This document shows positions 49,901-61,329 of a stretch of DNA of 64,000 bases, piece by piece (position 1 is the stretch's first letter; each line of letters opens with the position of its first letter). Location of the stretch: positions 5,318,011-5,382,010 of the forward strand of contig SSBO01000008.1 in NCBI GenBank assembly GCA_005281725.1. Direction: 5' to 3'. The DNA is from Wuchereria bancrofti. Lineage: Eukaryota > Nematoda > Chromadorea > Rhabditida > Onchocercidae. Made by a program: the position numbers and the translations under genes. The notes under the pieces are model-generated. The model did not search any database and was not told where the DNA came from. It worked only from the letters and a program-made list of their open reading frames with translations.

Positions 49901-52900
49901 TGTGAACACGGTGAAATAAACTGCAAATTAAACACACCGTTCTTTCACCCTCAGCTGACAAAGTTCCTTCGTTTGAACGTATATTAAGATTTGCACCTAG
50001 CTGAGCCAAAATATGAACATTTTCGAGTTTTAACGCTCCAACAGCTTCATGTAACGGTGTCCAGCCGCCCTCGTCCCGAGCATTTATATTATATCCCTGA
50101 ATAACTTCACTTATACATAACGAATAGCAGAATTTAAGAGAAAAGATTCCAGCTCCCGAGAAAAGCTTAACATCACGAACTTATTTACTAAAGGTATCTG
50201 CTCAACATTGTTAAATTAAAAGAACAGTACTTTTAGAATAAAAAATGATTATAGCAAACCATTTCGACAAGCATTTCCAAATGCTGGGTATCGCTACCGC
50301 GGGCAGCTTCATGCATACGTGTTTCACCATATAAATTGATTTTCTTATCTTTCTCGGAGCGAATGCGCTCTTCCATACTGTGACGGTTCGCTTCTTCTAA
50401 AACTGCTATATGCAATGCGTTTATGTCGTTTTTTTGTCCAATATGTTATGTCTAATACACGAAAATTTCAGAAATATTACCTAGGTAGGAAAATACGAAC
50501 AACTATTTTCATCACGACTTCACTTAAATCCGATTTTTAGGTACTGCAATTAAAGGGACAATTAAACTGTTTTAAAAGGCATTACGCATTATCCTTATAT
50601 CTCACGTGCACATGACATACAGCATCTGTTATTTAATCGAAGTGGATATAACCATTTATTTCTGTTTGGATAAACTGCATAGTGCCGAAAATAGCATCTA
50701 CTTTTCTGAATAGCATAGAAAAAAACATACTGACCGTAACAACGAGCCAAAACTTGTGTATCACTTAAGTCATCCCATTCATCGACAAAGTTTTCATCTG
50801 TTTCCTCACCATTTTCTGGTCTCTTGCTATCATTTTCCTGATCATTACTGAGACTAATAAGTTTTGCCTCAGTTTCTATACGTAAATCCTTGTCTACATC
50901 ATTTTCGTTCATATATGCCAACATGTTTTCATACAAAGTTTTCTAAAAAATTAAATTATTTGTTTAATAATCAGCTTACTTTGAATCCCAGCTGTTTTTC
51001 GCATCAGTATTTTGACATATTGATTTCTGTTAAATTTAAATGAGACCAAAGCATAAAATAACTTAGTTAATTGAATTTCTCAAATATGTATCTAAATAAC
51101 GAATGAAATTACTTTCTGATGGCTGTAGACAGCAAGACACTCGGATTTTCGGAAGAATTCCAGAACTTCATGCGGTGCGAAAGAATCAATATTAGCAGCA
51201 GCACTAGCAATACAAAGACTTGTGTCCGCTTTCTGAATATAATTCTGATTAATTTTAAGGAGATGATAAAAGTCTGGTTAAATTTCAAATTTCTATCAAA
51301 TTTCGAAGACAGCTGCTATCAGAAGTACTTAATTTCAGCATTCAAATCTCAAACAAAATTTAAACGAGTTTTAAAAAAATTAAGGTGCATACCTTAGCAT
51401 TGCATATATTCAAAGTGTTTTCAAGATTTTCAACTTCAACAAAGCAATTTAATGCCTCTTCGTAACGATCTAACTCCTTGGCTGTTTCTGCCACTGATAC
51501 CAGAGCTTTAATTTTATCTTCGGTTTGGCAAGCATAAGCCAACATCTGCTTGTAATACTCGAGTGATATTTCACAAAATCCTACCTGCAAATCCGTAAAT
51601 GAATATATTTCTAGCAAAGCGAAAAACACTAAGGGTATACCTCATACAAGCTATCAGCAACTTTCTCATTGATCTTCATCTTAAAATGTTCATCGGCATC
51701 TGGCAGCACTCTCAATCGTTCAATCGTTTTGTAAGCTAAAATGATAAAGTGATAAAATCAAAAGATAACAAAAGGTAAAGGGAAGGCTAAGTATTTCATT
51801 TTCATTTCTGTTTTACCAAGAGGAAGGTAAAAGAAAGGTGGAAATTTGTAATTCTTGAAGTGTTTGCGAAAATATTTGAAAACTCGTCAGACTGCACCCA
51901 ACAATGCAATCTATGGTTTTTCACTTCTTTTTTGCGTATTAGCTTTTCTTCCAAGTGAAAAATTAACTCAAGATGAAACCACAAATCACAAACTTAAAAT
52001 ATTTGATGGCTTGAATGAGTGAAGGCTTTAGTAGAAGTGCATGATAACAAGAATGATTTCATTTAATTGTGTGAAATGTTTAAATGAATGACAAAGCCAT
52101 ATCCCAAAATGAAATTCATTGCAAAAAACATCGATGAGTAAACGACAAAAGAAACTGATAAATGTCAATCGCAAGTTGCAGTCCTTATGTTCCAGCTTTC
52201 CAAACTTTCTCATGAAATGAAAGACCACCTGTTATCAATATCTGATAGAAAGATCTTTGCTCCTCAGCGTCCAATTTTTCGTGAGCTTTGGAAGCTAACA
52301 TTGAAATCAGATCCCATTTTGCACCAGCAAAATCTTTCGCTCTAATTTTCTCCTTCAAAAATTAACAACACTGACATAAGGTGAAGGATTATTTGAACTT
52401 CAAAATGATGAAATTAAATTTTTATTTAAAATGGAGTGATTTATACTTGGGCTAAGATGAATTTTGCTTCACAGGATGCTTGTTGATCTAGATTGGAAGC
52501 TACATGAACTAGCTCAATAGCCGTTTTCAAACGCTGGTCGCCAGAAAAATTCATTTTTGAAAGTAAACAGCGGTATTGCAAGTCATGATCACCAGCACGC
52601 CTTCAAAAAATCTAATTTTTCCTTGTACGTCAATTTTTCATGATATATAATGGAACTGAAAACCTACTGCGTACGACAGTAATAATAGAATTAAATTAAA
52701 AGAAATGATCAAGTAGAAGACAATCACAGAAACAAATAGAAAGTAATTCCTATTCCAAAGTACTGTACAGCAAATATATATCGTTAACTTTTCTGAAATC
52801 ATGTAAGTTAGCAAGTAAGTAACTTCGGAGGTATGCAGACCATGAACAGTCGATATCCTAATTCAGCCAAAGATGCATCTGACATGTATAACTCTTAACC

Positions 52901-55639
52901 TAACAAAATTCTAAAGTGAGCAAAAAATTTAAAATAACATACACTGCATAAGCCATTGCTGCACTGTGATAACGTAATGATAAACTTTGTAATTTCATCT
53001 TATCACATATCTGCGAGAGCACTTGTTGTAATCGAGCCTTCCTTGACCTTGAATCTTGCCCAATCTGCACTGCGCTAAAGTAGACAAAGCAATCATCAAT
53101 TCAACTTCACACAATGAAATCTAAAAAATAACTTCGTAGGACGAAAATACTGACGCACTGACAAATTATGACAAAGAATTTATTAGTTTTGTTGGTTAAT
53201 TGTTATGTACTATTCACCGAAATTACGCAAAATTTGCGGCAGAATCCGACCTCATATGTCATCGTGATATCGAGTTCAGCTTTGAATATTCGAAGACAAT
53301 GCCTTAGGCAAGCGCTTGCAGACTATTGAATTTACCATCAGTTATATGATGTCAGTTAACTTATGATCATATCCTATATGAAACGGACAAATAGACAAGT
53401 TCACCGAAAATTGCACAGTTGTCAGGATTTAGAATATGGTCCCAAATGATCATGGTGAATTTGCTAACAATAGGGCAACTTAACAGCTTCAAGTTAAATA
53501 ATAAAGGCTATAAATTCCCACTTTTTATCGCAATCAATATCCAAAGCATGCTTTGATAAATAAGCAAGACTTCTTTCACACCACTGTTTAGCCTAAAAAA
53601 GTATATAGCTTAGAAATAAAAAAATATATTACCATTAAATAATATTTGAATTTCTGATATATTTCAAATTAGATTTAAAATTCAGATGAAATCCATCTTT
53701 TTTATAACATTTCAATACTTCTCAAATATATTTAAAGGTGGGGTAGAAAAGATCACTTTTTCTAGTAACGATTCCTGCTTTGCATTTGAATTCAGGTAGA
53801 TTTGTAGATGAAGCCAGCCAAGTACATGATATGCAAGTTGGATAAAGTGGACTTTTCCAGATTTATTCGCTGCTTCCAAATATTTCTTCCCATGCTTTAA
53901 AGCTTTAGTATTTTCCTGAATAGCTGAAAATATAATTAAGAAATATAAAAGATGATTAAGAAATATATTAATAATTAAGCGATTTTCTTCAAGCTAGTAC
54001 AATAACTACATCTACATTGTTGCTTTCAACTTTTTTTTTGGAAAATATCAATAATCAGCATATTATTAAGTGAAGGCGTCAAACAGCATTAACAGAATAA
54101 TGTAACTAGGAAAAATAAAAAACTGATGTATGTATGATGGTTGTACCATTAAGAAATCAAAGTATGATTATAAAGAACGAGACAGTCAATTAACGCAATC
54201 CTAATTACTAATATAATGCTAGCTAATATATTGCCAGTATAATTAATTATTCATATATAAATATAATAAAGTGATAGTCAAATTATTAGTACAAAATTTT
54301 TGTAGAAATATACTCGGATCAACGAGAATTTCAGCGACAGCTCGATGAGCAAAAACGGCATTTTCGTAAATTTTTAATTTTTCGGCAATTTCCACACCCT
54401 TTCGATAATAACATAATGCTTCGTGTTGATCACCGACTCGTCGATACTCATCACCAAGTTCCACACAAAGATCACATACTTTTCGATTATCTTGCTGCTT
54501 CATTGATTTCTGTAGCTGCTTTTCTAATTCTGCAACATGATTAATTTTAAAAAAATCGTGAAAACAAAATCAACTCATTGGTTATAACCACAGAGTAAAA
54601 ATAAAAATTTTAAACTTATTTACAGCTCGGTAGATTACCGTTTACGTTAAGTTTGTTTATGGTTTTACTTAACTTGAAAAACTCAATTTATGCTATTCTT
54701 AATTCGGATACGTTAAAACCAAATATTCTTAAGTATTTTATTGTGCATTGTGTCATCTTTACATTTAATTAAAATCGCATATTATATATTATGTTATGTA
54801 TATACCCTGGATGCATTCATTTCCTCTTCGTTTTCTCTTCGGCATGATTAGTTAATATGTTGTATTCAAATTTCAAAAATAATTCATATTTAGGAAGAAA
54901 ATCCTGAAATCATCAAACATGTGCATTGCAACTGTAACAATAGATTTGGGTGAACAATCCTAACTGACTGCAGCATTTCATATCTTAATTTATCATTGAC
55001 CGTTTTTAAAATTTCAATCCTTTAAGTGAATTCATGCAACTCTGCAACATAAAACAATCTAACTTATCACATAAATATAACGTTAACGCTCGAAAAAGAA
55101 GATACTGATAAGGTTAATATATATAATGGTCTGTAAACAAATGATCCTTACATATATTTATTTTCGAAAACTCATATATACGGAGGAGAAATACAAAACT
55201 TCATGATTTTACGGTATAAAATGAAAATTTTTAGTAACTTAATGGATGGAAAAAAAATACACATATATCTCACAAGATATGCTAATGCATATTTTTAAAG
55301 TATAAATATTTACACAAAATTGTTAATTCAGAAAACAATTTATAAAAGGAAAACAATTTTGTTTGATATATGGTAATATTTTTAAACCAAACGATGAAAA
55401 ATGAAATAAATAATGGGTGTGAAAAACACGTATATACAAACAGGTAAGAACACGTATATAAAAGCAGGTAAGAACATGTTATACAAACATGAAGGAACAC
55501 GCCATCCGTAATTTACCAACCTGACAGTGGATGGCTTCTATCTAAAAATCTGCTTGATGAGCCGGGAAATGGTGTCAAAGATTTCTGTATAACTTACTAT
55601 ATCTAACTTTAACTTACTCATAGGGTTTGTTCGTTGCAT
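43974..55639 (-). CDS. tnsl-1: Tonsoku-like DNA repair protein (TONSL/NFKBIL2 homologue)
   Basis: Minus exons: 55639-55618 (tentative), 54529-54314, 53923-53757, 53592-53522, 53074-52943, 52600-52447, 52352-52229, 51735-51641, 51584-51393, 51232-51113, 50942-50735, 50396-50260, 50096-49938, 49570-49348, 49011-48970, 48903-48677, 48287-48119, 47869-47731, 47583-47332, 47151-46887, 46805-46497, 46143-45944, 45556-45417, 44612-44436, 44156-43974. The product has about 1,373 residues (human 1,378). Domain order matches TONSL: TPR repeats (about 10-430), an acidic stretch (ENGEETDENFVDEWDD), three ankyrin repeats (about 520-640, with ETRMHEAARG, GGWTPLHEA and GGLTPLMEACDRG), a Ser-rich linker, a ubiquitin-like domain (about 915-1015) and C-terminal leucine-rich repeats (LAKLDLSYNNLSDNG, LEVLDLSFNSEI). 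In other animals TONSL works with MMS22L in homologous recombination at stalled forks and reads H4 unmethylated at Lys20. A one-base homopolymer excess interrupts the exon at 46805-46497. Confidence 0.92.
46788..46793 (-). other. Homopolymer run with apparent +1 frameshift in TONSL
   Basis: The exon starting at 46805 must enter in phase 0, but a six-base T run (minus strand) throws it out of frame. With five bases the frame joins cleanly into FALHTIPCHFVGLMTNVLHAL, which aligns with the start of the TONSL leucine-rich repeats, and leaves in the phase the next exon needs. It is probably a sequencing error or polymorphism. Confidence 0.6.
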
Positions 55640-56449
55640 TACTGTACAATCGTGGCTAATTTCTTTTAAAAAAAATTTATCCATAATTTACTTACTTGAC
55701 ATCGATAACGTTTTACTTGGAATGAATGATTAAAATAATCACTGATTAGGTATTAGTTAAATATCACTATAGTTAATATTGACATTTGATGAATAAGGTA
55801 TGGTAGTTATAAATAAATCTGTATGTATTAACAGTAATAGTTATTAGAGTTAGAAATTTTTGTTACTTTTTCTAACAAGACGTATGTAAACAGAGAAATA
55901 CAGATTTTAGGTACAGTTAAATTAAATGAGATTAGATGAAATTAATGATTAAGTTAAGTTAGCAGTTATATATTGAAGTTACAAATGAGTAAGTGCATGC
56001 AAATTTTCGTTAGTTTTCTTGTTACTGCTCGTTGATTTTTTCACTTATATTTTATAGGTATTTAAATATTGCAATTATTTAGATAGCCATCATTAATGAA
56101 ATAATTTTGGTTATAGTGATTTCCGTCAATAAGAATATGAGAAATGGAGAGGGAAAACATAGCAACTGGTATGAAGGTGGCACATGAAATGGGCTTATGA
56201 TTACATCTAACAGATCACATTACTTGTGACTTTTAACTTACTGGTTTTTCAAGTCTTGTCACAACTTTCCTCAAACATCAAATGTTGCAAGCTCATTAGC
56301 TACACCATTTCCATTCTTTTCAAGTCTGAAATTAAGAGAAAGTGAGGACAAAATGGATAAGAAGAGGATTAGACGCAGACACGTCAAAACGTATCGAACT
56401 CTTATTAGTTTTTCCCTCTTTTAAAGATATTGTTTATTTATAGTACACA
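55640..56449. other. Divergent intergenic region between TONSL and NUDC
   Basis: 810 bases between the head-to-head starts of TONSL (minus) and NUDC (plus), expected to hold both promoters. On the minus strand TGTACAG ends 2 bases before the proposed TONSL ATG, and on the plus strand TTTATTTATAG ends 6 bases before the NUDC ATG. Both look like spliced-leader acceptors. Confidence 0.5.
56433..56443 (+). promoter_or_regulatory. Candidate spliced-leader acceptor for NUDC
   Basis: TTTATTTATAG ends 6 bases before the start codon; no upstream coding exon is needed because exon 1 aligns with the NUDC N-terminus. Confidence 0.5.
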
Positions 56450-58965
56450 ATGGATGAAGTTGGTAAATACGATGTTGTCCTTCTGGGCTTGGCGCAACAA
56501 ATGGAAGGTGGTGTGCCGCAGCTTTTAGATGTATTATTCGGGTAATCTATCTACTTTATCCACTTTTCATTCATTCACTAATTTCTTAAGGAAAAAAGAA
56601 TTATTTCCCAAACTTTTAATGATTTAGATTATGCAACTGGTATCTTTAAAGTTGAAATATTTTAAATTAACTTTAACGTAATTCTCAGTGTATTTTCCTC
56701 CTTATATTTAGTTAAAGTTACGTGATTCTCATATGTTTTAGATTGTTATCTGGTTTTTCTTTTGTTTTTAGTTTCCTCTCACGAAAAACGGATTTCTACA
56801 CTGGTGCTGATATCACAAAGGCTCGAGAAATGGTCTTGAAGGCATTTGATAAACATAGTGAATCAGCAAAACAGGTGGAAATGATTGGATTTAGAGTAGA
56901 AGAATTTAATGTTGATTTAAATTTTCTGCAAGATCTTTTAAATTTTGTAGGTTGCCGAAGAAACGAAAAAGCGACGTGCTGAGGAGCAAAAGCGCTTGGA
57001 AGAACGACGAGCGGCACAGAGAGCAAAAGAGGTATCAATTTTTTTGTTTATTCGCTTGGAATAAATTTTTTTTTTTTCACCTAAATGATTTGTATCTACA
57101 ACATTTTCTCCAACAAGTTTGATTTGGAATTGGTTTTCTAAATCGGATAAATAATAAGATATAAGTGAAAGAATGGTTTTATTCTTTTCTGTGTTCCAAG
57201 TAAGTGATTTTAAATATTAAGCCTTTGATTTTGTTTGAAAGAACTTTGCATAACTGTATGCATCAGAGAACTGCATTCCCAAAAACACTGTAGAAATAAT
57301 TGAATAAATTTTGTTGTTATTGGATGCATTTTTTAAAGGAAGCCGAAATGAATGAACCACGGATTCGTGAAATCACTGATGAAGAGGCTGCAGAACTTGA
57401 GAAGATGAAGAATGGTAGCATAAAAATTCCATCAGTTGCTGCAGGTATTTTTTTTCCTAGCTTTATAGAGTGAAAATAGAATATTATTCTTACTTGTCAA
57501 ACAATTACGTAAAATGATAAATATTATAGACAATGGCAAGGAGAAGGATAAAGAAAGTGGTGAGGAAGAGGAAGATCCAGAAGACAAAGGAAAATTAAAG
57601 CCAAATGCTGGTAACGGTTGTAATTTGGAGAAATATCAGTGGACCCAAACATTAAGTGAAATAGAGGTATATATTTATATTTATCTAATCATCTATATAT
57701 ATTTTTTAACACTATATCACGTTTAATTTCATTTTTGATTTGATAGTTATCAAGTAAAATCACCAATGTGATTTATGTGTAAACATGATGAGTTAATATA
57801 ATATGTATTATTGAATGCAGGAAATTTTCGTTTTTTTTTACAGCACTGACTCAGATGAATATGATATATTCAGGAGAAAGGAAACTTCGTAAGTATTCGG
57901 GTTTTTTTATAGGTTCGAGTTCCACTTAAAGTTGGTTTTCCTTTGAAAGCAAAGGATGTAATTGTAGAATTCGGTAAAGAAAAGCTGAAAGTTGGTCTGA
58001 AGGTTAGTCTTTTGTTGGAAGTTACATTTTTGTATCCCTAACATTTATGATACTTTTTATTTATATATACTACATTTCGTACAATATGGAAACAAGTAGA
58101 TGAAATAATGATCAATGATGTTTCCAGTCTTTATTCTTTTTTAGGGACATGAACCAATAATAGATGGTTCTCTACGTGCAGCTGTAAAGGTTGAAAGCGC
58201 AACGTGGGTTCTAGAAGACCGTAAGACCATTGTTCTTACTTTGGAAAAGGTCAATTTTTTCTGACTGTTTTTGTACGGAACTGTAATTGTAAGCGTTTAT
58301 TAACATTGTGCATAAATACCTAAATTATCCAAAATTATAGTTTAAACATGTGGATATTTAAATTTTTTTTTTGCATAGGCACCGGATATAAAATAACGGC
58401 TTTTTTTCTAGATCAAAAATCATCAGATCAAGAAACCTAAAATTTTAGATGAATGGTATGGAATGGTGGAATCGGTTGATGACAACGGATCCGGAAATAA
58501 ACACCAAAAAGGTGCAGCCTGAGAACTCGAAGCTTTCTGATTTAGATGGTGAAACAAGACAAATGGTTGAAAAGGTAATTTGAGAGAACCTTTGAAAAAA
58601 TTAAGATCCTTTTTATTCACAGACGAAATTCTTTTTTTTTTTTAATTTCAGATGATGTATGACCAGAGGCAGAAAGAATTGGGACTACCAACATCGGAAG
58701 AGAAGAAGAAACGAGATTTGTTGAAAACGTTAGTTTTTTTAAAGCATTTAAATGCTTTCCAGTGTGTATACTACCATTTAGTTCTGGAAGATAAATTATC
58801 AGGTTTTACTTTCAATTTTTGATCAGTTTGTTTTAGTGGCATATGTTTCTAGACATATTTTCCAAAGTTCTCAGCATCCAGAGGTGGTTTTTTTAAAAAT
58901 GGTTTAATTCCAGATTTATGGAACAGCATCCGGAGATGGACTTTTCGCAAGCGAAATTTTCGTGA
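56450..58965 (+). CDS. nud-1: Nuclear migration protein NudC
   Basis: Ten phased exons (56450-56541, 56772-56874, 56951-57031, 57339-57444, 57530-57666, 57913-58002, 58145-58249, 58449-58574, 58652-58728, 58914-58965) encode 322 residues; human NUDC has 331. NudC is a cytoplasmic Hsp90 co-chaperone that supports dynein/LIS1-dependent nuclear migration, mitosis and cytokinesis. In order the sequence has the N-terminal dimerising segment ([32 protein letters not shown]), a charged coiled coil ([20 protein letters not shown]), the acidic [19 protein letters not shown] linker, the CS domain beginning [16 protein letters not shown] and containing [20 protein letters not shown], then [54 protein letters not shown] and the C-terminal [16 protein letters not shown]. 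All family landmarks are present; nothing is truncated. Confidence 0.97.
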
Positions 58966-60223
58966 ATTATTTTTTGTTTTGCTATGTGCGAAGGATTGAA
59001 GACTTCAGAAATTTTTTTTTTTTTTGGAAAAAGTACTCATCTTTGATTCCTTTCGATCAGCTGCAATTTGATTGACTGATAAACTTATGAGACAATTTCT
59101 TCGTCCTAGGTTCACTCATGAGACCGTTTGAACATGTTTTTGATCTCACTGACAGTTTGTCCGTATGCCCTGCTAAATTTCCTTCTTATGAATCGGAATT
59201 ATTGGAGTTAGTACCGGAAGTTATTGAAATTCAGAAAATTAATGATTTTAGTTATAAAACTAAATTTCGGCTTTCATTGATTCTGCTCTTATCAAACTTC
59301 ATATTTGCATATTTTCCAGTTTTTATCTTTGTTAATTATATAATGTGTATTTTTCACCTAACATTTTCAGTGGAGCAGTAAAAATACATCAAAAAACTTT
59401 TCGACAGTTTTCTTCGGTATCTTCTTTCCACGTGTTTTTTTTCTTTACTTGAGAGTATGAAAGGATGCATACTAAAAATCGTATATGCTTTCGTACACAC
59501 GTGTAGTCATGCATGTAAATCTTGTTGACTTCACAGTGTCCTATTTCGTCTTGCATGAAAGTAGGGAGAGTTCGTTATTACACGTTATATTATTGACGAA
59601 ACACAACACCGTACAAGGAAATCATGCGGAGCGTGTCACTCATACTTAATGTAATGTGTAGTGGAGATCGAGGAATACAGCGATACATGGCTGTTGAAAT
59701 ATTTTTGAATTAGACGAAGTATGCACGCAAGACAGCGAAACAAAATCCAAATAACGTTGGCATGTGCAATGCATATTTCCCGAGGGCAGCAGGTATAACC
59801 GTCGTCAATTTCTGCTTAACCAGAAAAGTCTAATCCATACCAATCATCTACATATTCTTACGACGTCATTCCTTATTATGTCCTCTGTCCTATGTTTGTG
59901 AGGCAGTGTCTTTAGGAACGGAACTCACAATTCTAGTCGACGTGACCCATACATGCAATTAACATGACTGATTGCTACTTAATGTTATGGAATTTACATG
60001 ATTTAGCACCAGTCGATGTAACTAATCCACACTACTTTATCATTTGCTGATGTGCCTATTCAAATCTATACTGATTTTTTCACTTTAATTAATAGCTTGG
60101 ATAATCCTCCAGCAATAAGCATTGGTTGGTATGGCTAGACAACAAATAAAGAACTTTATTTCTTAACAAAAAAACAATATCAACGTGGAATTCTCCAGCA
60201 GTAAAGCAAGGAAGCTACAATTT
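58966..60223. other. Intergenic region between convergent NUDC and RPL39
   Basis: No gene could be recognised. One 87-codon plus frame (59118-59381) begins with a somewhat coding-like, acidic stretch (MRPFEHVFDLTDSLSVCPAK) and then turns hydrophobic and AT-rich, so it is doubtful. The block at about 59,480-60,060 is clearly less AT-rich than other intergenic DNA in the window and is unexplained. A minus-strand AATAAA for RPL39 sits at 60155-60160. Confidence 0.5.
60155..60160 (-). terminator. Polyadenylation signal (AATAAA) for RPL39
   Basis: Minus-strand AATAAA begins about 63 bases past the RPL39 stop codon, consistent with a compact ribosomal-protein gene. Confidence 0.6.
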
Positions 60224-60703
60224 TTACAACTTCAGCTTTGTTCGACGCCAGTGTCTTCTTTTCGCATTGTAACGAATCTTACTTCCTGTCTTCATGCGAG
60301 CCCACTGAGGTAACGGTCTAAAAACATGCCGAGGTTAGTTAAAGTAGTTAAAGTAGGACTTGTTCTAAGAAGCGGAAAAAAAGACAAAAATATGTGCCAT
60401 ATAATTCAAGCACATTTCTCACTAGAAAGTATGCCAAACCAAAATTGAATCATTCTGCGAGCGACAACAATGAGAGGGAAGAAATAGGTTAACATAATTA
60501 AAACTGAATGGTACCAACAACAAAATCAAAATCAAGTTACAAATCTACAAAATGAAGTCTACAAAATCAATTCCAGAAATTGATTTCATAACAAAAACAG
60601 CTCAATCAAACAGAATGGTCAATTGGAAATGGTACACTTGCCTATTTTGCTTCGCCTTTTTGGCCAATTTACGCTTAATAATGAATGTTTTATGTGCCGC
60701 CAT
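60224..60703 (-). CDS. rpl-39: 60S ribosomal protein L39 (eL39)
   Basis: Two exons (60703-60642, 60317-60224) encode 51 residues, the exact length of eL39, a tiny basic protein lining the ribosomal exit tunnel. Exon 1 gives [20 protein letters not shown] and exon 2 continues [18 protein letters not shown] then [12 protein letters not shown], matching the family along its whole length. The intron starts GCAAGT, so it needs a GC donor; using any GT nearby breaks the frame or the alignment. A strong pyrimidine-rich acceptor (TTTTTTTTCAG, minus strand) ends 22 bases before the ATG and probably takes a spliced leader. The gene is divergent from AP-3 sigma, with 626 bases between the two start codons. 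Confidence 0.96.
60318..60641 (-). other. GC-AG intron in RPL39
   Basis: On the minus strand exon 1 ends AAAATAG and the intron starts GCAAGTG; exon 2 begins after TTTTTAG with ACCGTTACC. Only this junction yields the invariant QNRPxPQW sequence of eL39. Confidence 0.85.
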
Positions 60704-61329
60704 CACAAGATGTGAAAGAGAAATGCTGAAAAAAAAAGAAAACACTTCATAAATACATTTGTTCACAATCATATAACATGGGAATTAATTACGTATGATC
60801 GATCATATATTCCTTCCCATCCACTTTTTTTTTTACATTACATGGATAACTTACGAGCGACTAGAGCGAAGCGTTAAAAGTTAGAAACTAAAAGGATAAG
60901 TGCAGCCACGTACGTACGCTATAAATCACAAACCAATTCCCTATGTTAAGATGCACGTAAACACATTTCAACTCAATATCTCACGAGTAAAATCGTAATA
61001 ACCCACCAAGCCTTTGCAATTACGTACCCAAAATATTGATCATAAAACCGTATACCAACTCCCAGTAGAATAAGTCAGATATTTGATGGGGAGTCATTTT
61101 CGCTTCTCGTTGGTACACGTGCATTACTCTTTCGTTTCTTGTTAGTGTATGCTTTACCTATAGTTAATTAAATTATTAAAACTAATTGTTGGGATTAAAT
61201 TTTCGAAATATCGAGGCTAAAATTTTATGAAGTAAATTACTTATGTTTTTTTCCTTTTTTTTAAGGAAAGGATGGACGATGAATGAATAAAATGGAAAAT
61301 CGGTGAGAAATAAATACCTGTTCGGAAGT
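60704..61329. promoter_or_regulatory. Divergent promoter region between RPL39 and AP-3 sigma
   Basis: 626 bases between two opposite start codons. It must hold both promoters. It includes several TACGTA-type short palindromes (for example CACGTACGTACG near 60,907) but no element I can assign. Confidence 0.45.
60726..60736 (-). promoter_or_regulatory. Candidate spliced-leader acceptor for RPL39
   Basis: A run of T followed by CAG on the minus strand, 22 bases before the start codon. It is the clearest such site in the window, and ribosomal-protein transcripts are commonly trans-spliced in nematodes. Confidence 0.55.
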
